From positions 43,482-107,481 of the forward strand of contig NZ_QDGA01000017.1 in NCBI RefSeq assembly GCF_003347665.1: 64,000 nt of DNA. The letters run 5' to 3'. The DNA is from Microvirga calopogonii. GTDB lineage: Bacteria; Pseudomonadota; Alphaproteobacteria; Rhizobiales; Beijerinckiaceae. Under the pieces are notes generated by a model that searched no databases, had not been told where the DNA came from, and saw only the letters and a program-made list of their open reading frames with translations. Of this stretch, positions 7,669-16,848 are shown in pieces; the stretch's first letter is position 1, and each line of letters opens with the position of its first letter. The position numbers and the translations under genes were made by a program.

Positions 7669-8823
7669 TCAGGAAAACTGAACAGTGGCGCGCCGCAATG
7701 CCCGCTGCGACAAAATGATGATCACGAAGGCGAGGACGATCAGGACGCCCAGCATCGCGCGAAGGCCGAAGATTTCTCCTCCGAACCCAATGAGCGGGGG
7801 GCCGAGCAGCAGGCCGCCATACCCCAAAGTTGCCACCATGGCGACGCCCATGCTGGGCGGAAAGTCCTTCATCTGTCCCGCGGTACTGAACAGGACCGGC
7901 ACCGTGTTGGCCAAGCCGACGCCAACGAGAGCAAAGCCGAAGGCGGCAGGCAGGGGCTGTGGCAGGAGCATTGCGAGGGCGAGGCCGAACGCCGAGAGCA
8001 GCCCTCCGAGCTGCAGGGTGCGAACGCGGCCGAGATGCCGGACGACGAAGTCGCCCATGAAGCGGCAGACCGTCATGGCGAGGGAGAACGCCGCGAACCC
8101 GGTGACGGCGGCCTCCAGGCTCGCGCCGGCGACGGTCTGGAGATAGATCGCCGTCCAGTCGACCATGGCGCCCTCGACGAGGAAGCAGAACATGGCGAGG
8201 ACCGCCAGGATGAGGACGCTGCCCCGCGGCCAGGCAAAGCCATGTCCCTCCGTTGACCGCTCGGTTTCCCCGAGCGTCCAGAAGGCGGCGATCAGGAAGA
8301 GCAGACCCATGCCGAGACAGGAGATCAGAAGCGTCGGGACGATGCCGATATTGAGGGCGATGAGGAGGCCGGAGGCTCCGGCTCCCGCCAGTCCGCCAAG
8401 GCTGAAGAAGGCATGGAAGGAGGACATGATGGCCGAGCCCCAGGCCTTCTCGACCACCGTGGCGTTGGTGTTCATCGCGATGTCCATCGTGCCGTTGCAG
8501 GCCCCGGCGAGAAGGGCTGCGGCGACGAAAAGGCTTAAGGACGGCGCGAGGCCCGGAAGGAGCAGGGCGGCCGAGAAGGAGAAGGCGGAGATCACCGTCA
8601 TGGTGCGGCTGCCGACCAGCGCCACGGCCCAGCCGATGATGGGCATGAGTGCGACCGCCCCGAGGGAGAAGGCCAAGAGGCCGAGGCTGAGCTGGCCGTC
8701 GGAAAGCCCAAGCGATTCCTTGAACCGGGGAAGCTGGGCGGCCCAGGTGCCGATGCCGAAGCCGTTGCCGAAGAAGATGGCGCTGGCCGCCAGCCGCGCG
8801 GGGATAAGATCACGTCGTGTCAT
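7669..8823 (-). CDS. MFS transporter (YbjJ-like)
   Basis: A 384-residue major facilitator with about 12 hydrophobic spans and a compact size. The first span carries the AASAIFFGNGFGIGTWAAQL pattern seen in YbjJ-type carriers. It also has the GACNGTMDIAMN segment typical of this subgroup and a central loop near residues 185-205. Substrate is unknown; sugar or drug export has been suggested for relatives. The ATG at 8823 is followed directly by basic residues (MTRRDL). It lies 83 bases downstream of hisI on the same strand and may be read from the folE-hisI promoter. Confidence 0.8.
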   Translation of the reverse strand: MTRRDLIPARLAASAIFFGNGFGIGTWAAQLPRFKESLGLSDGQLSLGLLAFSLGAVALMPIIGWAVALVGSRTMTVISAFSFSAALLLPGLAPSLSLFVAAALLAGACNGTMDIAMNTNATVVEKAWGSAIMSSFHAFFSLGGLAGAGASGLLIALNIGIVPTLLISCLGMGLLFLIAAFWTLGETERSTEGHGFAWPRGSVLILAVLAMFCFLVEGAMVDWTAIYLQTVAGASLEAAVTGFAAFSLAMTVCRFMGDFVVRHLGRVRTLQLGGLLSAFGLALAMLLPQPLPAAFGFALVGVGLANTVPVLFSTAGQMKDFPPSMGVAMVATLGYGGLLLGPPLIGFGGEIFGLRAMLGVLIVLAFVIIILSQRALRRATVQFS

Positions 8824-8906
8824 CGGGTCTTCCTAACCCGAATATCCGGAAACTGCACCCGCTTCCCGGACGACGTCAGCCCCATACAATCGAGGGGCTG
8901 CCGGTC

Positions 8907-9323
8907 TCAATCGATCGCAAGGCGGGCGGTGCCGTCCGCCGTCTCGACCTTCCGATAGAAGCAGGAGCGCCGCCCGGTGTGGCAGCAGCCGCCGTCGCCG
9001 GCGACATGGACCTTCAGCAGCAGGGTGTCCTGGTCGCAATCGATCCGCATCTCCCTGACCGTCTGGATCTGTCCGCTGGTCGCGCCCTTGTGCCAGAGTT
9101 CCCCGCGCGAGCGTGACCAGTACCAGGCTTCGCCCGTCTCGATGGTCCTCGCCAGGGCTTCGGCATTCATATGGGCCACCATGAGGATCTCGCCGGTTGT
9201 GGCATCCGTGGCGACGCAGGTGATCAGCCCATCGGCCCCGAAGCGGGGCGACAGGACGGTTCCCTCTTCGAGCTCGGCCTTGGGGCCGGGCGCCGGGAAG
9301 GGATTGGACGGCGATGCGCTCAT
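8907..9323 (-). CDS. hisI: phosphoribosyl-AMP cyclohydrolase
   Basis: HisI opens the purine ring of phosphoribosyl-AMP in the third step of histidine synthesis. The 138-residue, single-domain enzyme (not fused to HisE) shows the [14 protein letters not shown] signature and the [13 protein letters not shown] strand. It ends in the cysteine pair region [14 protein letters not shown], which binds zinc. The ATG at 9323 was chosen because the longer open frame upstream is out of register with folE coding. It starts 11 bases after folE ends, so folE-hisI form an operon although they serve different pathways. Confidence 0.93.
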   Translation of the reverse strand: MSASPSNPFPAPGPKAELEEGTVLSPRFGADGLITCVATDATTGEILMVAHMNAEALARTIETGEAWYWSRSRGELWHKGATSGQIQTVREMRIDCDQDTLLLKVHVAGDGGCCHTGRRSCFYRKVETADGTARLAID

Positions 9324-9334
9324 GGCTAGCCTTT

Positions 9335-9970
9335 TCAGCCCCGGCCGTTCCGCACGAGGGTGAGGAACCGCACCTGCTCGGCCGGATCTTCCTTGAAGAC
9401 GCCGGTGAACTGGGTGGTCAGCGTCAGGGCGCCCGCCTTCTGGACGCCCCGCATGGACATGCACATGTGCTCGGCCTCGATCATCACCGCCACGCCGCGC
9501 GGCTCCAGGGCGTCGACCATCGCCTTGGCGATCTGGGAGGTCATGGTCTCCTGGGTCTGCAGCCGGCGGGCATAGGCATCCACGAGGCGGGCGAGCTTGG
9601 ACAGGCCGACGACGCCTTTGGTGGGGTAATAAGCCACATGCGCGACGCCGAAGAACGGCACCATGTGGTGCTCGCAATGGGAGTAGAAGGGGATGTCGCG
9701 CACGAGCACGATATCGTCGTAGCCTTCGACCTCGGCGAAGATCTTGTCGAGAATGTCCGCGGGGTTCTCAGCGTAGCCGGAGTAGAATTCGCGGAAGGCC
9801 TTGACGACGCGCTTGGGTGTGTCCTGCAGACCTTCACGGGTCGGGTCGTCGCCAGCCCAGCGGAGCAGGGTGCGAACTGCCGCCTCGGCTTCTTCCCGGG
9901 TCGGGGATGTCACGGGCTTGTCTGCAGCGGTCGTCAGACGCGTGGACAGGGACTTAACCACATCACTCAC
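9335..9970 (-). CDS. folE: GTP cyclohydrolase I (FolE1)
   Basis: FolE converts GTP to dihydroneopterin triphosphate, the first step of tetrahydrofolate synthesis. The 211-residue product is of normal length. It has the zinc site motif [10 protein letters not shown], the [17 protein letters not shown] helix and the [10 protein letters not shown] segment with the third zinc ligand. The start is a GTG at 9970 with AGAGG upstream; no in-frame ATG lies near. It is the first gene of the folE-hisI pair and is divergent from the Fe-S scaffold gene across a 160-base promoter region. Confidence 0.94.
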   Translation of the reverse strand: MSDVVKSLSTRLTTAADKPVTSPTREEAEAAVRTLLRWAGDDPTREGLQDTPKRVVKAFREFYSGYAENPADILDKIFAEVEGYDDIVLVRDIPFYSHCEHHMVPFFGVAHVAYYPTKGVVGLSKLARLVDAYARRLQTQETMTSQIAKAMVDALEPRGVAVMIEAEHMCMSMRGVQKAGALTLTTQFTGVFKEDPAEQVRFLTLVRNGRG

Positions 9971-10130
9971 GTGGAGCCTCTTTTCTCAACGTTGCACCGA
10001 GGAAGCTTGGCCGCCCGGCAGTTTCTAATTTGTTTCCAACAAGCGCCATGCTGGCCAATGTCGCAGAACTTTGTCACAGCGCTTATATAGGCATATGAGC
10101 ACATTCCCAACCGTCATGTCATGAGACGAA

Positions 10131-10577
10131 ATGCTGAACGATATCTACAGCCGCCGCATTCTCGAACTGGCCGCCGATATCCCGCATCTGGGGCGGCTGC
10201 CCGCACCGGATGCGTCTGCGACGGCCCGCTCGAAGCTCTGCGGCTCGACCGTCACGGTCTACCTCAAGCTCGACGGCAATGTCGTGACAGCTTTTGCCCA
10301 TGACGTTAAGGCCTGCGCCCTCGGCCAGGCCTCATCGTCGATCATGGGGCGGAATATAATCGGCGCGACCATAGATGAGCTTCGGGACGTCCGCGATGCG
10401 GCAAGTCGTCTGCTGAAGGCCCATGGAGAGGCCCCTCAGGGGAAATGGGAAGACCTCAAGGTCCTGGAGCCGCTGCGGGAATACAAGGCGCGCCACGCCT
10501 CGATCCTGCTCACCTTCGATGCCGTCGTGGAGGCGCTCGACCAGATCGAGGCCCGGCGAACGGAGAATGCTGGATAG
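10131..10577 (+). CDS. IscU/NifU-like iron-sulfur scaffold protein
   Basis: A 148-residue protein with the IscU/NifU N-terminal fold. Two of the three scaffold cysteines are clear (SKLCGS and KACALGQASSS). The third, normally a cysteine in the C-terminal helix, appears as histidine in the KARHAS segment. A three-ligand site with Cys, Cys and His is therefore possible, or the protein may be a weaker cluster carrier. It is usual in alphaproteobacteria next to yidD and folE. It ends 20 bases from the stop of the convergent radical SAM gene. Confidence 0.82.
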   Translation: MLNDIYSRRILELAADIPHLGRLPAPDASATARSKLCGSTVTVYLKLDGNVVTAFAHDVKACALGQASSSIMGRNIIGATIDELRDVRDAASRLLKAHGEAPQGKWEDLKVLEPLREYKARHASILLTFDAVVEALDQIEARRTENAG

Positions 10578-10597
10578 ATGTCCAGGGTATCGATGCC

Positions 10598-11629
10598 TTA
10601 CGCCGGGAGAAGCGCCGGCTGCCCGCGCCGCGCAATTCGCACCCGATCGTCATCAGAGCCGTAGCGACGGTCCAGAATCCGGGCCGCATCGGCCCAGTCG
10701 GCCATGGTCTGAATCGCTTCCATTTGGCCGGCGACAAATGGGTCGGAACGCCATTTCCGTACCCGCGGCCAAAGAACGTCCAGCGGTGCATCGAGAACGT
10801 TCCCGACCTTCGCTTCGTAGATCGGAAAGGCGCGAAGCGCTCCATCGGGCTCGATATGGAGAATATCCAGATCGACCGCGCTCACGCCGGGCTGGGGCAG
10901 GAAATATCTGACGTCCGTCACCGAAATGTCGACGCCGCCGCTTTCGCGGTCGGCAAGGCGACGACCGACGTCGATGAGATCGACCAGTTCCTGAATGGAC
11001 AGAAGCTCGGTCGCCTCGAATTCCGGCTCGGCAGCCAGACCCGATGGAATGACGGCCCCGAAGCGGATGAAATCGAGGCCCGGGAACCGTTTGACGGCGG
11101 CGGCCACGAACCTCTCGAGATCCGCTTCATTCGCGCCCGAGCGGGTCAGGGTGTAATCGATCCCGAGCGTGAAGCAGGTCTGCCCGGCTGCTTTGCGTTC
11201 GCTCTTCACGCGATGCAGGATATCCAATGCTTTCATCCCGCGTTCGAAAGCGCCGTCCCGCCCACGAACGGCATCGTGAATGGCTGCGTCGGCGCCATCG
11301 ATGCTGACCGCCACGCTCGAGACCGCATCGGCGAGGGCGAGGGCGGTCCTCTCCTGCATGGACCAACCGCTCGTGAAGACCGTCACGGCAATCCCCGCGT
11401 CATGCAGACGCTTCATGGCGTCGATGGCCCAGCGAACCGACAAGGGTTCCCCGCCGCTGATCGACACTTTCTTCGCCTGTGCCGAGAGGATGACGTCGAT
11501 CACCCGCATGGCGGCATCCCGATCCAGGGTGCGGGCGGGTCGCCGTCCCGATTCCGTATAGCAATGCGTGCATTGCAGCGGGCAAGAATAGGTAATGTCC
11601 CAGATGAACTTTCCGATTTCTACGGTCAT
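10598..11629 (-). CDS. radical SAM protein with a cysteine-free SPASM-like tail
   Basis: A 343-residue radical SAM enzyme. The cluster-binding motif CPLQCTHC gives Cys16, Cys20 and Cys23, followed by a TIM-barrel core with ISGGEPL (AdoMet contact) and VSIDGAD. The C-terminal region resembles a SPASM/twitch segment (EPDGALRAFPIYEAKVGNVL) but has no cysteines, so it should bind only one cluster. The best start is the ATG at 11629; an in-frame ATG at 11767 exists but has a poor ribosome site. No precursor peptide is visible nearby. It sits between two genes (Fe-S scaffold and yidD) that I expect to be adjacent in relatives, so it may be an insertion. Confidence 0.78.
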   Translation of the reverse strand: MTVEIGKFIWDITYSCPLQCTHCYTESGRRPARTLDRDAAMRVIDVILSAQAKKVSISGGEPLSVRWAIDAMKRLHDAGIAVTVFTSGWSMQERTALALADAVSSVAVSIDGADAAIHDAVRGRDGAFERGMKALDILHRVKSERKAAGQTCFTLGIDYTLTRSGANEADLERFVAAAVKRFPGLDFIRFGAVIPSGLAAEPEFEATELLSIQELVDLIDVGRRLADRESGGVDISVTDVRYFLPQPGVSAVDLDILHIEPDGALRAFPIYEAKVGNVLDAPLDVLWPRVRKWRSDPFVAGQMEAIQTMADWADAARILDRRYGSDDDRVRIARRGQPALLPA

Positions 11630-11870
11630 TGTTTTTGCCCGGGGTGCCGCTACGAGGATCGGCAGGCGAGAGTTGGAAATAAAATAAAGTATCGTTACAG
11701 TTGTGTAGGCGTACAACGCAGCGCTGGTTGAATATGGCAATGCTTGTGAACGTCGTGCTTGTTGCATCCTCTAGGTGAGGTGGCCAAATAAAGCACGTTG
11801 GACTTGCATTGTGAGCTTGGGCCGTGCTGTCGGGTTGAGGGTTGAAGTGAAGGACATTCCACAGAGGGCG

Positions 11871-12203
11871 ATGACACAGCATCTTCCCCGGCGGCTCGCG
11901 CATGCGGCGATCCGCGGCTATCAGCTGAGCCTGTCCGGATTGATCGGTCGCCAGTGCCGCCACCTGCCGTCCTGTTCGGAATATACGGACGAGGCGATCC
12001 AGCGGCACGGCTTCTGGCCCGGCGGGTGGATGGGGCTCGCCCGCATCTGCCGCTGCGGCCCCTTCGGAACTCACGGCATCGATCTGGTTCCTGAAACATT
12101 GCCCGAAAGCTCCGCCTGGTATAAGCCCTGGGCCTATGGTCGGTGGCGAGGCGTCAATGCTCCCCCGATTGTGTGCGATAAAGTCGAACCTGACGGCGGC
12201 TGA
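11871..12203 (+). CDS. yidD: membrane protein insertion efficiency factor YidD
   Basis: A 110-residue protein of the YidD family, which assists YidC-dependent insertion of membrane proteins at the inner membrane. The signature is clear: an amphipathic N-terminal helix (RGYQLSLSGLIGRQCRHLPSCSEY), the conserved cysteines, and ARICRCGPFGTHGIDLVP. The ATG at 11871 is chosen by homology, with AGAGGG only 2 bases upstream. A GTG at 11847 with better spacing from GAGGG is an alternative. It is divergent from the radical SAM gene and precedes thrS on the same strand by 75 bases. Confidence 0.88.
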   Translation: MTQHLPRRLAHAAIRGYQLSLSGLIGRQCRHLPSCSEYTDEAIQRHGFWPGGWMGLARICRCGPFGTHGIDLVPETLPESSAWYKPWAYGRWRGVNAPPIVCDKVEPDGG

Positions 12204-12278
12204 TTTCGCCTTTTCCAACAGACCGTCGGCCCCCGCTTACCTGCTCCGTTGGCAGGAGTGAGCCAGGAGAAACATTTG

Positions 12279-14291
12279 ATGATTACCCTGACATTCCCCG
12301 ATGGCGCCCAGCGCCAGTACGAATCCGGCATCACCGGCCGTGAGATCGTGGAAGGCATCGCCAAGTCGCTGGCCAAGCGCACCGTCGCCATGGCGCTCGA
12401 CGGCACGGTCGCCGATCTCGCCGATCCGATCACCCGCGATGCCAAGATCGAATTCCTGAACCGCGAAGATCCCCGTTCCCTGGAGCTGATCCGGCACGAT
12501 GCCGCGCACGTCCTGGCCGAAGCCGTGCAGGAGCTGTTTCCCGGAACGCAGGTCACCATCGGTCCCGTGATCGAGAACGGCTTCTATTACGACTTCGCCC
12601 GCAACGAGCCCTTCACGCCCGAGGACTTCCCCGCCATCGAGGCGAAGATGCGCGAGATCATCGCGCGGGATAAGCCCTTCACCAAGGAGGTCTGGAGCCG
12701 CGACAAGGCCAAACAGGTCTTCAAGGAAAAGGGCGAGACCTACAAGGTCGAGCTCGTGGACGCGATTCCGGAAGGCCAGGATCTCAAGATCTATTTCCAG
12801 GGCGACTGGTTCGACCTCTGCCGCGGCCCGCACATGACCTCCACGGGCAAGATCGGCAATGCCTTCAAGCTCATGAAGGTGGCAGGCGCCTATTGGCGCG
12901 GCGACTCGAACAACGCGATGCTGACCCGCATCTACGCGACCGCCTGGGCGAACCAGGAGGAACTCGACAACTATATCCGCCAACTCGAGGAAGCCGAGAA
13001 GCGCGACCATCGCCGCCTGGGCCGCGAGATGGACCTGTTCCACTTCCAGGAAGAGGGGCCGGGCGTCGTGTTCTGGCACCCGAAGGGCTGGACGGTGTTC
13101 CAGGAGCTGATCTCCTACATGCGCCGCCGGCTGAAGGGTACTTACCAGGAGGTCAACGCGCCGCAGATCCTCGACAAGGCTCTGTGGGAGACCTCGGGCC
13201 ACTGGGGCTGGTACCGCGAGAACATGTTCGCGACCCAGACAGAGGACGACCGCGTCTTCGCCATCAAGCCGATGAACTGTCCGGGGCACGTGCAGATCTT
13301 CAAGCACGGGCTGAAGTCCTATCGCGACCTGCCGCTGCGCCTCGCCGAGTTCGGCAACGTGCACCGTTACGAACCGTCGGGCGCGCTGCACGGCCTGATG
13401 CGCGTGCGCGGCTTCACACAGGACGACGCGCACATCTTCTGCACGGAAGATCAGCTGGCGGCCGAGTGCCTGAAGATCAACGACCTGATCCTGTCGACCT
13501 ATGCCGATTTCGGCTTCGACGAGATCGTCGTGAAGCTCTCGACCCGTCCTGAGAAGCGCGTGGGCACCGACGAGATGTGGGATCATGCGGAAGACGTGAT
13601 GACACGCGTCCTCAAGCAGATCGAGGACCAGTCCGGCGGACGCATCAAGACCGCGATCAACCCGGGCGAGGGCGCATTCTACGGACCGAAGTTCGAGTAC
13701 GTGCTGCGCGATGCCATCGGCCGCGACTGGCAGTGCGGCACCACGCAGGTGGACTTCAACCTGCCGGAGCGGTTCGGCGCGTTCTATGTCGATGCTGACG
13801 GCCAGAAGAAGACGCCCGTCATGGTCCACCGCGCGATCTGCGGCTCCATGGAGCGCTTCACCGGCATCCTGATCGAGCACTTCGCCGGTCACTTCCCGCT
13901 CTGGCTCGCGCCGGTGCAGGCGGTCGTCGCCACCATCACGTCCGAGGGCGACGAATACGCCATGGAAGTGGTGCGGGCCGCCGAGGCCGCGGGCCTTCGC
14001 GTGGAGGCGGATCTTCGCAACGAGAAGATCAACTACAAGGTCCGTGAGCACTCGCTCGTGAAGGTGCCGGTGCTTCTCGTGGTGGGCCGCAAGGAGGCCG
14101 CCGAGCGGACGGTGTCGATCCGCCGCCTGGGAAGTCCCAACCAGCAGACCATGACCCTCGACGAGGCCCTGAAGGTTCTCGCCGCCGAGGCCGTCACTCC
14201 CGACCGCCGACGCCAGGCGAAGGCCGTATCGGAGCCGGAAGGGCACGCCACTCTCGACGGGCATCACGTGGTCGAGCGGACGGTCGCGTAA
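12279..14291 (+). CDS. thrS: threonyl-tRNA synthetase
   Basis: ThrRS charges tRNA-Thr in the cytoplasm. The 670-residue product has the full bacterial order: TGS domain (about 1-62), the editing domain with the [10 protein letters not shown] zinc-type motif, class II catalytic core with motifs 2 and 3, and the C-terminal anticodon-binding domain with [17 protein letters not shown]. The catalytic zinc ligands fall in KPMNCPGH and later His residues. The ATG at 12279 follows AGGAGA by 8 bases and is preferred to the earlier open start at 12249. A strong terminator follows. No T-box or leader ORF was seen. Confidence 0.96.
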   Translation: MITLTFPDGAQRQYESGITGREIVEGIAKSLAKRTVAMALDGTVADLADPITRDAKIEFLNREDPRSLELIRHDAAHVLAEAVQELFPGTQVTIGPVIENGFYYDFARNEPFTPEDFPAIEAKMREIIARDKPFTKEVWSRDKAKQVFKEKGETYKVELVDAIPEGQDLKIYFQGDWFDLCRGPHMTSTGKIGNAFKLMKVAGAYWRGDSNNAMLTRIYATAWANQEELDNYIRQLEEAEKRDHRRLGREMDLFHFQEEGPGVVFWHPKGWTVFQELISYMRRRLKGTYQEVNAPQILDKALWETSGHWGWYRENMFATQTEDDRVFAIKPMNCPGHVQIFKHGLKSYRDLPLRLAEFGNVHRYEPSGALHGLMRVRGFTQDDAHIFCTEDQLAAECLKINDLILSTYADFGFDEIVVKLSTRPEKRVGTDEMWDHAEDVMTRVLKQIEDQSGGRIKTAINPGEGAFYGPKFEYVLRDAIGRDWQCGTTQVDFNLPERFGAFYVDADGQKKTPVMVHRAICGSMERFTGILIEHFAGHFPLWLAPVQAVVATITSEGDEYAMEVVRAAEAAGLRVEADLRNEKINYKVREHSLVKVPVLLVVGRKEAAERTVSIRRLGSPNQQTMTLDEALKVLAAEAVTPDRRRQAKAVSEPEGHATLDGHHVVERTVA

Positions 14292-14310
14292 ATTCGGATC
14301 CCATGAAGGA

Positions 14311-14343
14311 AGGCGGCGTCTCCGACAGGAAACGCCGCCTTTT
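14311..14343 (+). terminator. intrinsic terminator of thrS
   Basis: A nine-base stem (AGGCGGCGT with ACGCCGCCT), a 12-base loop and a short TTT tail, 19 bases after the thrS stop codon. Confidence 0.75.
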
Positions 14344-14361
14344 GCATTCAATCAACCACTC

Positions 14362-14456
14362 CCACGTCATCGCCGGTCCTGTGCCGGCCATCCGGATACG
14401 GTGAAGCGCAGCGCCTCAGGCCATCGGGATCACCGGCACGAGGCCGGTGATGACGG
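14362..14456 (-). repeat. type B interspersed repeat, copy 1 (inverted)
   Basis: Read on the minus strand it runs from GTCATCACCGGCCTCGTGCC to CCGGCGATGAC. It contains the paired arms CCGGTGATCCCGAT and ATGGCCGG, matching the copies at 31090 and 36199. It lies between thrS and the CBS-BON gene. Each copy is two back-to-back hairpins. Confidence 0.8.
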
Positions 14457-14473
14457 AGGTGAACGTTCCGAAA

Positions 14474-15844
14474 TCAGGACGTCTGCCGCTGCCGGCCCGT
14501 CGTGCGCCCGCCAGGAGCCGTACCCGCCGTGGTGCCTGCCGTACCGCTGCCGGGATTGCCGGTCGCTACCGCATCGCCGGCCTCCGTTCCCGTGGTGTGC
14601 GTTCCCTGGCGTTGGCCGACGCGCAGGTTGTTCTGCACGTGGCTCACGCCCGACACGGATTCCGCCAGATCCTCGGCGCGCCGCTTCTCGTTGCGGTCGC
14701 GGACGGTGCCCGTGAGGGTCACTTCCCGGTTCTGAACCTGAACCTCGATCTCCGAGGCGTCGAGCATGGCATCGTCGGTGAGGCGCTCGCTGATGTCCTC
14801 GCGGATGCGCTCGTCCGAGCGCTGATATCCTTTCGGGCCGCGTCCCTGATGCTCGCCGCGGCGCACCTCGCCGCGGCTGGCGGTGGCGTCGTTGCCGAAG
14901 CGGGTGTTGCCGGGACCCATGCCGTAATTGCTGTGGTCCCGCCGCTCGTTCACGAGGCTCCAGGTGCGCTCGCGGTCCTGCATGCGACGATCGTCCTCGT
15001 TGCTGTCGTCGCCTGGACGCGCGCGTTCGCCGGTGATCGTGGAAGCACCGAAGCGCTTCGGATGGTAGCCTCGGCCGGCGGAGCCGCGTCCCGCGTATTC
15101 GTCGCCATAGCTCTGGTAGCCCTCACCGCCGAAGCCGCCGCGCATCCGGGCATTGCGGGCCCCTTCCTCGCCGGGATAGCCGAAGCTGCCGAAGGCGGCG
15201 CGGACGTCGTCTTCCTCGCGGAAGCGGAACGGCTCGCGGCCGGGATTTCGGGAGCGCTCGTCACGTCCCCGCCGATCGTCGTGGTAGTCGTGCGGGCGAT
15301 GACGCCAGTCGTCATCGTCGTTCCTCAGCCGCCGATCCAGTTCGCGACGCTCGTCGCCGGTCAGGCGGGCGCGTCCGCCGCCTCGGGTCTGGTCGGCTCG
15401 GGCGGACGTCGGGGTGCCGGTCCGGTCGGGTTCGGAGGGCGTGGAGATGCGGTTCAGCGCACGCGAGGCATCGCCTTCGCGATCCGTCGCGAGATCGCCG
15501 AGCGCCACGATTCCGACGAGGTGCTTGTCATGATCGACCACCGGCAGTCGGCGGATCTGATGATCGCTCATCAGCTCGACGATGTGGCCGACGTCGTCAT
15601 CCTCGAAGCACCACCAGACATTGTCGGACATGATGTCACGCACGCGCGTCGTGTCGGGAGAGAGGCCGGCGGCCGTCGCTCGGACGGTGATGTCCCGGTC
15701 GGTCACCATGCCCCGCAGGCGGCGTCCGTCGCAGACGGGCAGCACGCCGACATTCATCTCGTCCATGAGACGCGCCGCTTCCTGGATGGTCCGGTCGGGA
15801 CTCACCACGCGGACGTTGCGGGTCATGATCTCTGCGATTTTCAT
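14474..15844 (-). CDS. CBS-pair protein with disordered linker and C-terminal BON domain
   Basis: A 456-residue protein. Residues 1-125 form a CBS pair (IAEIMTRNVRVVSPD, VRDIMSDNVWWCFEDDDVGHIVELM). Residues about 130-325 are a charged linker rich in Arg, Asp and Gly with no secondary-structure pattern. Residues about 335-400 form a BON domain (REDISERLTDDAMLDASEIEVQVQNREVTLTGTV), followed by a Gly/Thr tail. BON domains usually bind membranes or lipids, yet no signal peptide or lipobox is present, so the protein seems cytoplasmic. The ATG at 15844 follows GAGAGGAAG. The frame continues upstream to 15889 without a better start. Confidence 0.85.
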   Translation of the reverse strand: MKIAEIMTRNVRVVSPDRTIQEAARLMDEMNVGVLPVCDGRRLRGMVTDRDITVRATAAGLSPDTTRVRDIMSDNVWWCFEDDDVGHIVELMSDHQIRRLPVVDHDKHLVGIVALGDLATDREGDASRALNRISTPSEPDRTGTPTSARADQTRGGGRARLTGDERRELDRRLRNDDDDWRHRPHDYHDDRRGRDERSRNPGREPFRFREEDDVRAAFGSFGYPGEEGARNARMRGGFGGEGYQSYGDEYAGRGSAGRGYHPKRFGASTITGERARPGDDSNEDDRRMQDRERTWSLVNERRDHSNYGMGPGNTRFGNDATASRGEVRRGEHQGRGPKGYQRSDERIREDISERLTDDAMLDASEIEVQVQNREVTLTGTVRDRNEKRRAEDLAESVSGVSHVQNNLRVGQRQGTHTTGTEAGDAVATGNPGSGTAGTTAGTAPGGRTTGRQRQTS

Positions 15845-15950
15845 GAGCTTCCTCTCCAGCAAGGTCACGCCTTGGGAGTTCAGGCTCATGGGCGGCGCGA
15901 CCGGTCATAGGCTGTCGGTCAATGCCGCCGGGAGGGAAAGGTTCAGCCGT

Positions 15951-16832
15951 TCAAGGCGTGGCGATGATCTCGATATCCCGGTCGAGGCCGCTCTCGACCT
16001 TGAACTCGCGGGTAAAGACCTTGCCCTCGTGGCGCGCGATCAGGACGTATTCGCCTTCAGCCAGAGTGACGGACGGAAAGGCGCCGATGGCCTCGCGGAT
16101 CACGTCGCCGCCCGGGGTGAGCACGCTGAACGCCGTGCCGGCGAAGGCCTCGCCGCCCGCGGAGCCGACCAGTTTCAGCGTCACGGTGGCGGCGCGGTGG
16201 TTGAGGGTCGCTTCCGTGACGCGCCCCGATTCCACCTTCAGGTCGCTGCGCATGATGGCGTTGGCGTCGCCATAGGTGGAGACCACGTGATAGGTGCCTT
16301 CGGGCAGGCGGATCATGTCGTTGGCTTTGGCATCGGCGATCACGAGCCGGCCTTCGGAATTCTGCGCCTCCGGCACGTAGACGGAGAACGAGAGGCGGTT
16401 TCCCGCAATGGGGCTTCCGCTCACGGCGCCTTTGAGCTGAAGGGCTCCGGCATTGATGACGAGCCGCTCGTTGAGGCTACCCCGCTGCACGCTGATCCGC
16501 TTCGAGGCGCTCGCGAAACCGTAAGCCACGTGGATGATGTAGTTGCCGGGCGAGAGGGTGAAGCTCGGCGTAGGGCTCGTGGAGCGGGCGATGATGTTGG
16601 GCTGGGACGCGTCCCCGCGATCCTCGAAGATGCGCCACACCAGCCCCGAGCGGATCGGCTCGTTGCTTCCTGCGAAGGCCGCTCCGGTGTTCAGCATCAC
16701 CTGCCCGATGGAGAGCGCGGGGAGGTTCTGCGACATGGACGGCACGGCGGGCGACTGGGCCAGGGCCGGGCCGGCGGCGACAAGGCTGAGCGGACCGAGG
16801 ATGGAAAAGAGTTGCTTTGAAAAAAGAGGCAT
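15951..16832 (-). CDS. secreted beta-rich protein of unknown function
   Basis: A 293-residue exported protein. The N-terminus has a signal peptide (hydrophobic residues 8-24, ending PALAQS). The mature part is beta-strand rich with repeated units of the type LxxGxYxIxxxYG and LPEGTYHVVSTYGDANA, which recall carboxypeptidase-regulatory or PEGA-like sandwich repeats. No catalytic motif is visible. The upstream gene on the same strand (YfhO-like) ends 16 bases before its ATG, so the two are likely one operon. Its ribosome site is weak, which fits translational coupling. A role at the cell envelope with the membrane protein is inferred only. Confidence 0.7.
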   Translation of the reverse strand: MPLFSKQLFSILGPLSLVAAGPALAQSPAVPSMSQNLPALSIGQVMLNTGAAFAGSNEPIRSGLVWRIFEDRGDASQPNIIARSTSPTPSFTLSPGNYIIHVAYGFASASKRISVQRGSLNERLVINAGALQLKGAVSGSPIAGNRLSFSVYVPEAQNSEGRLVIADAKANDMIRLPEGTYHVVSTYGDANAIMRSDLKVESGRVTEATLNHRAATVTLKLVGSAGGEAFAGTAFSVLTPGGDVIREAIGAFPSVTLAEGEYVLIARHEGKVFTREFKVESGLDRDIEIIATP

Positions 16833-16848
16833 CGGTTGAAATGGGTTC

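Noticed and set aside
12237..14351. 704-codon open frame antisense to thrS
   Set aside because: It is the high-GC shadow of thrS and has no recognisable domain; thrS itself is complete with all motifs.
14447..15910. 487-codon plus-strand frame opposite the CBS-BON gene
   Set aside because: It is the complement of the Arg/Asp/Gly-rich linker; the minus-strand CBS and BON motifs are unmistakable.
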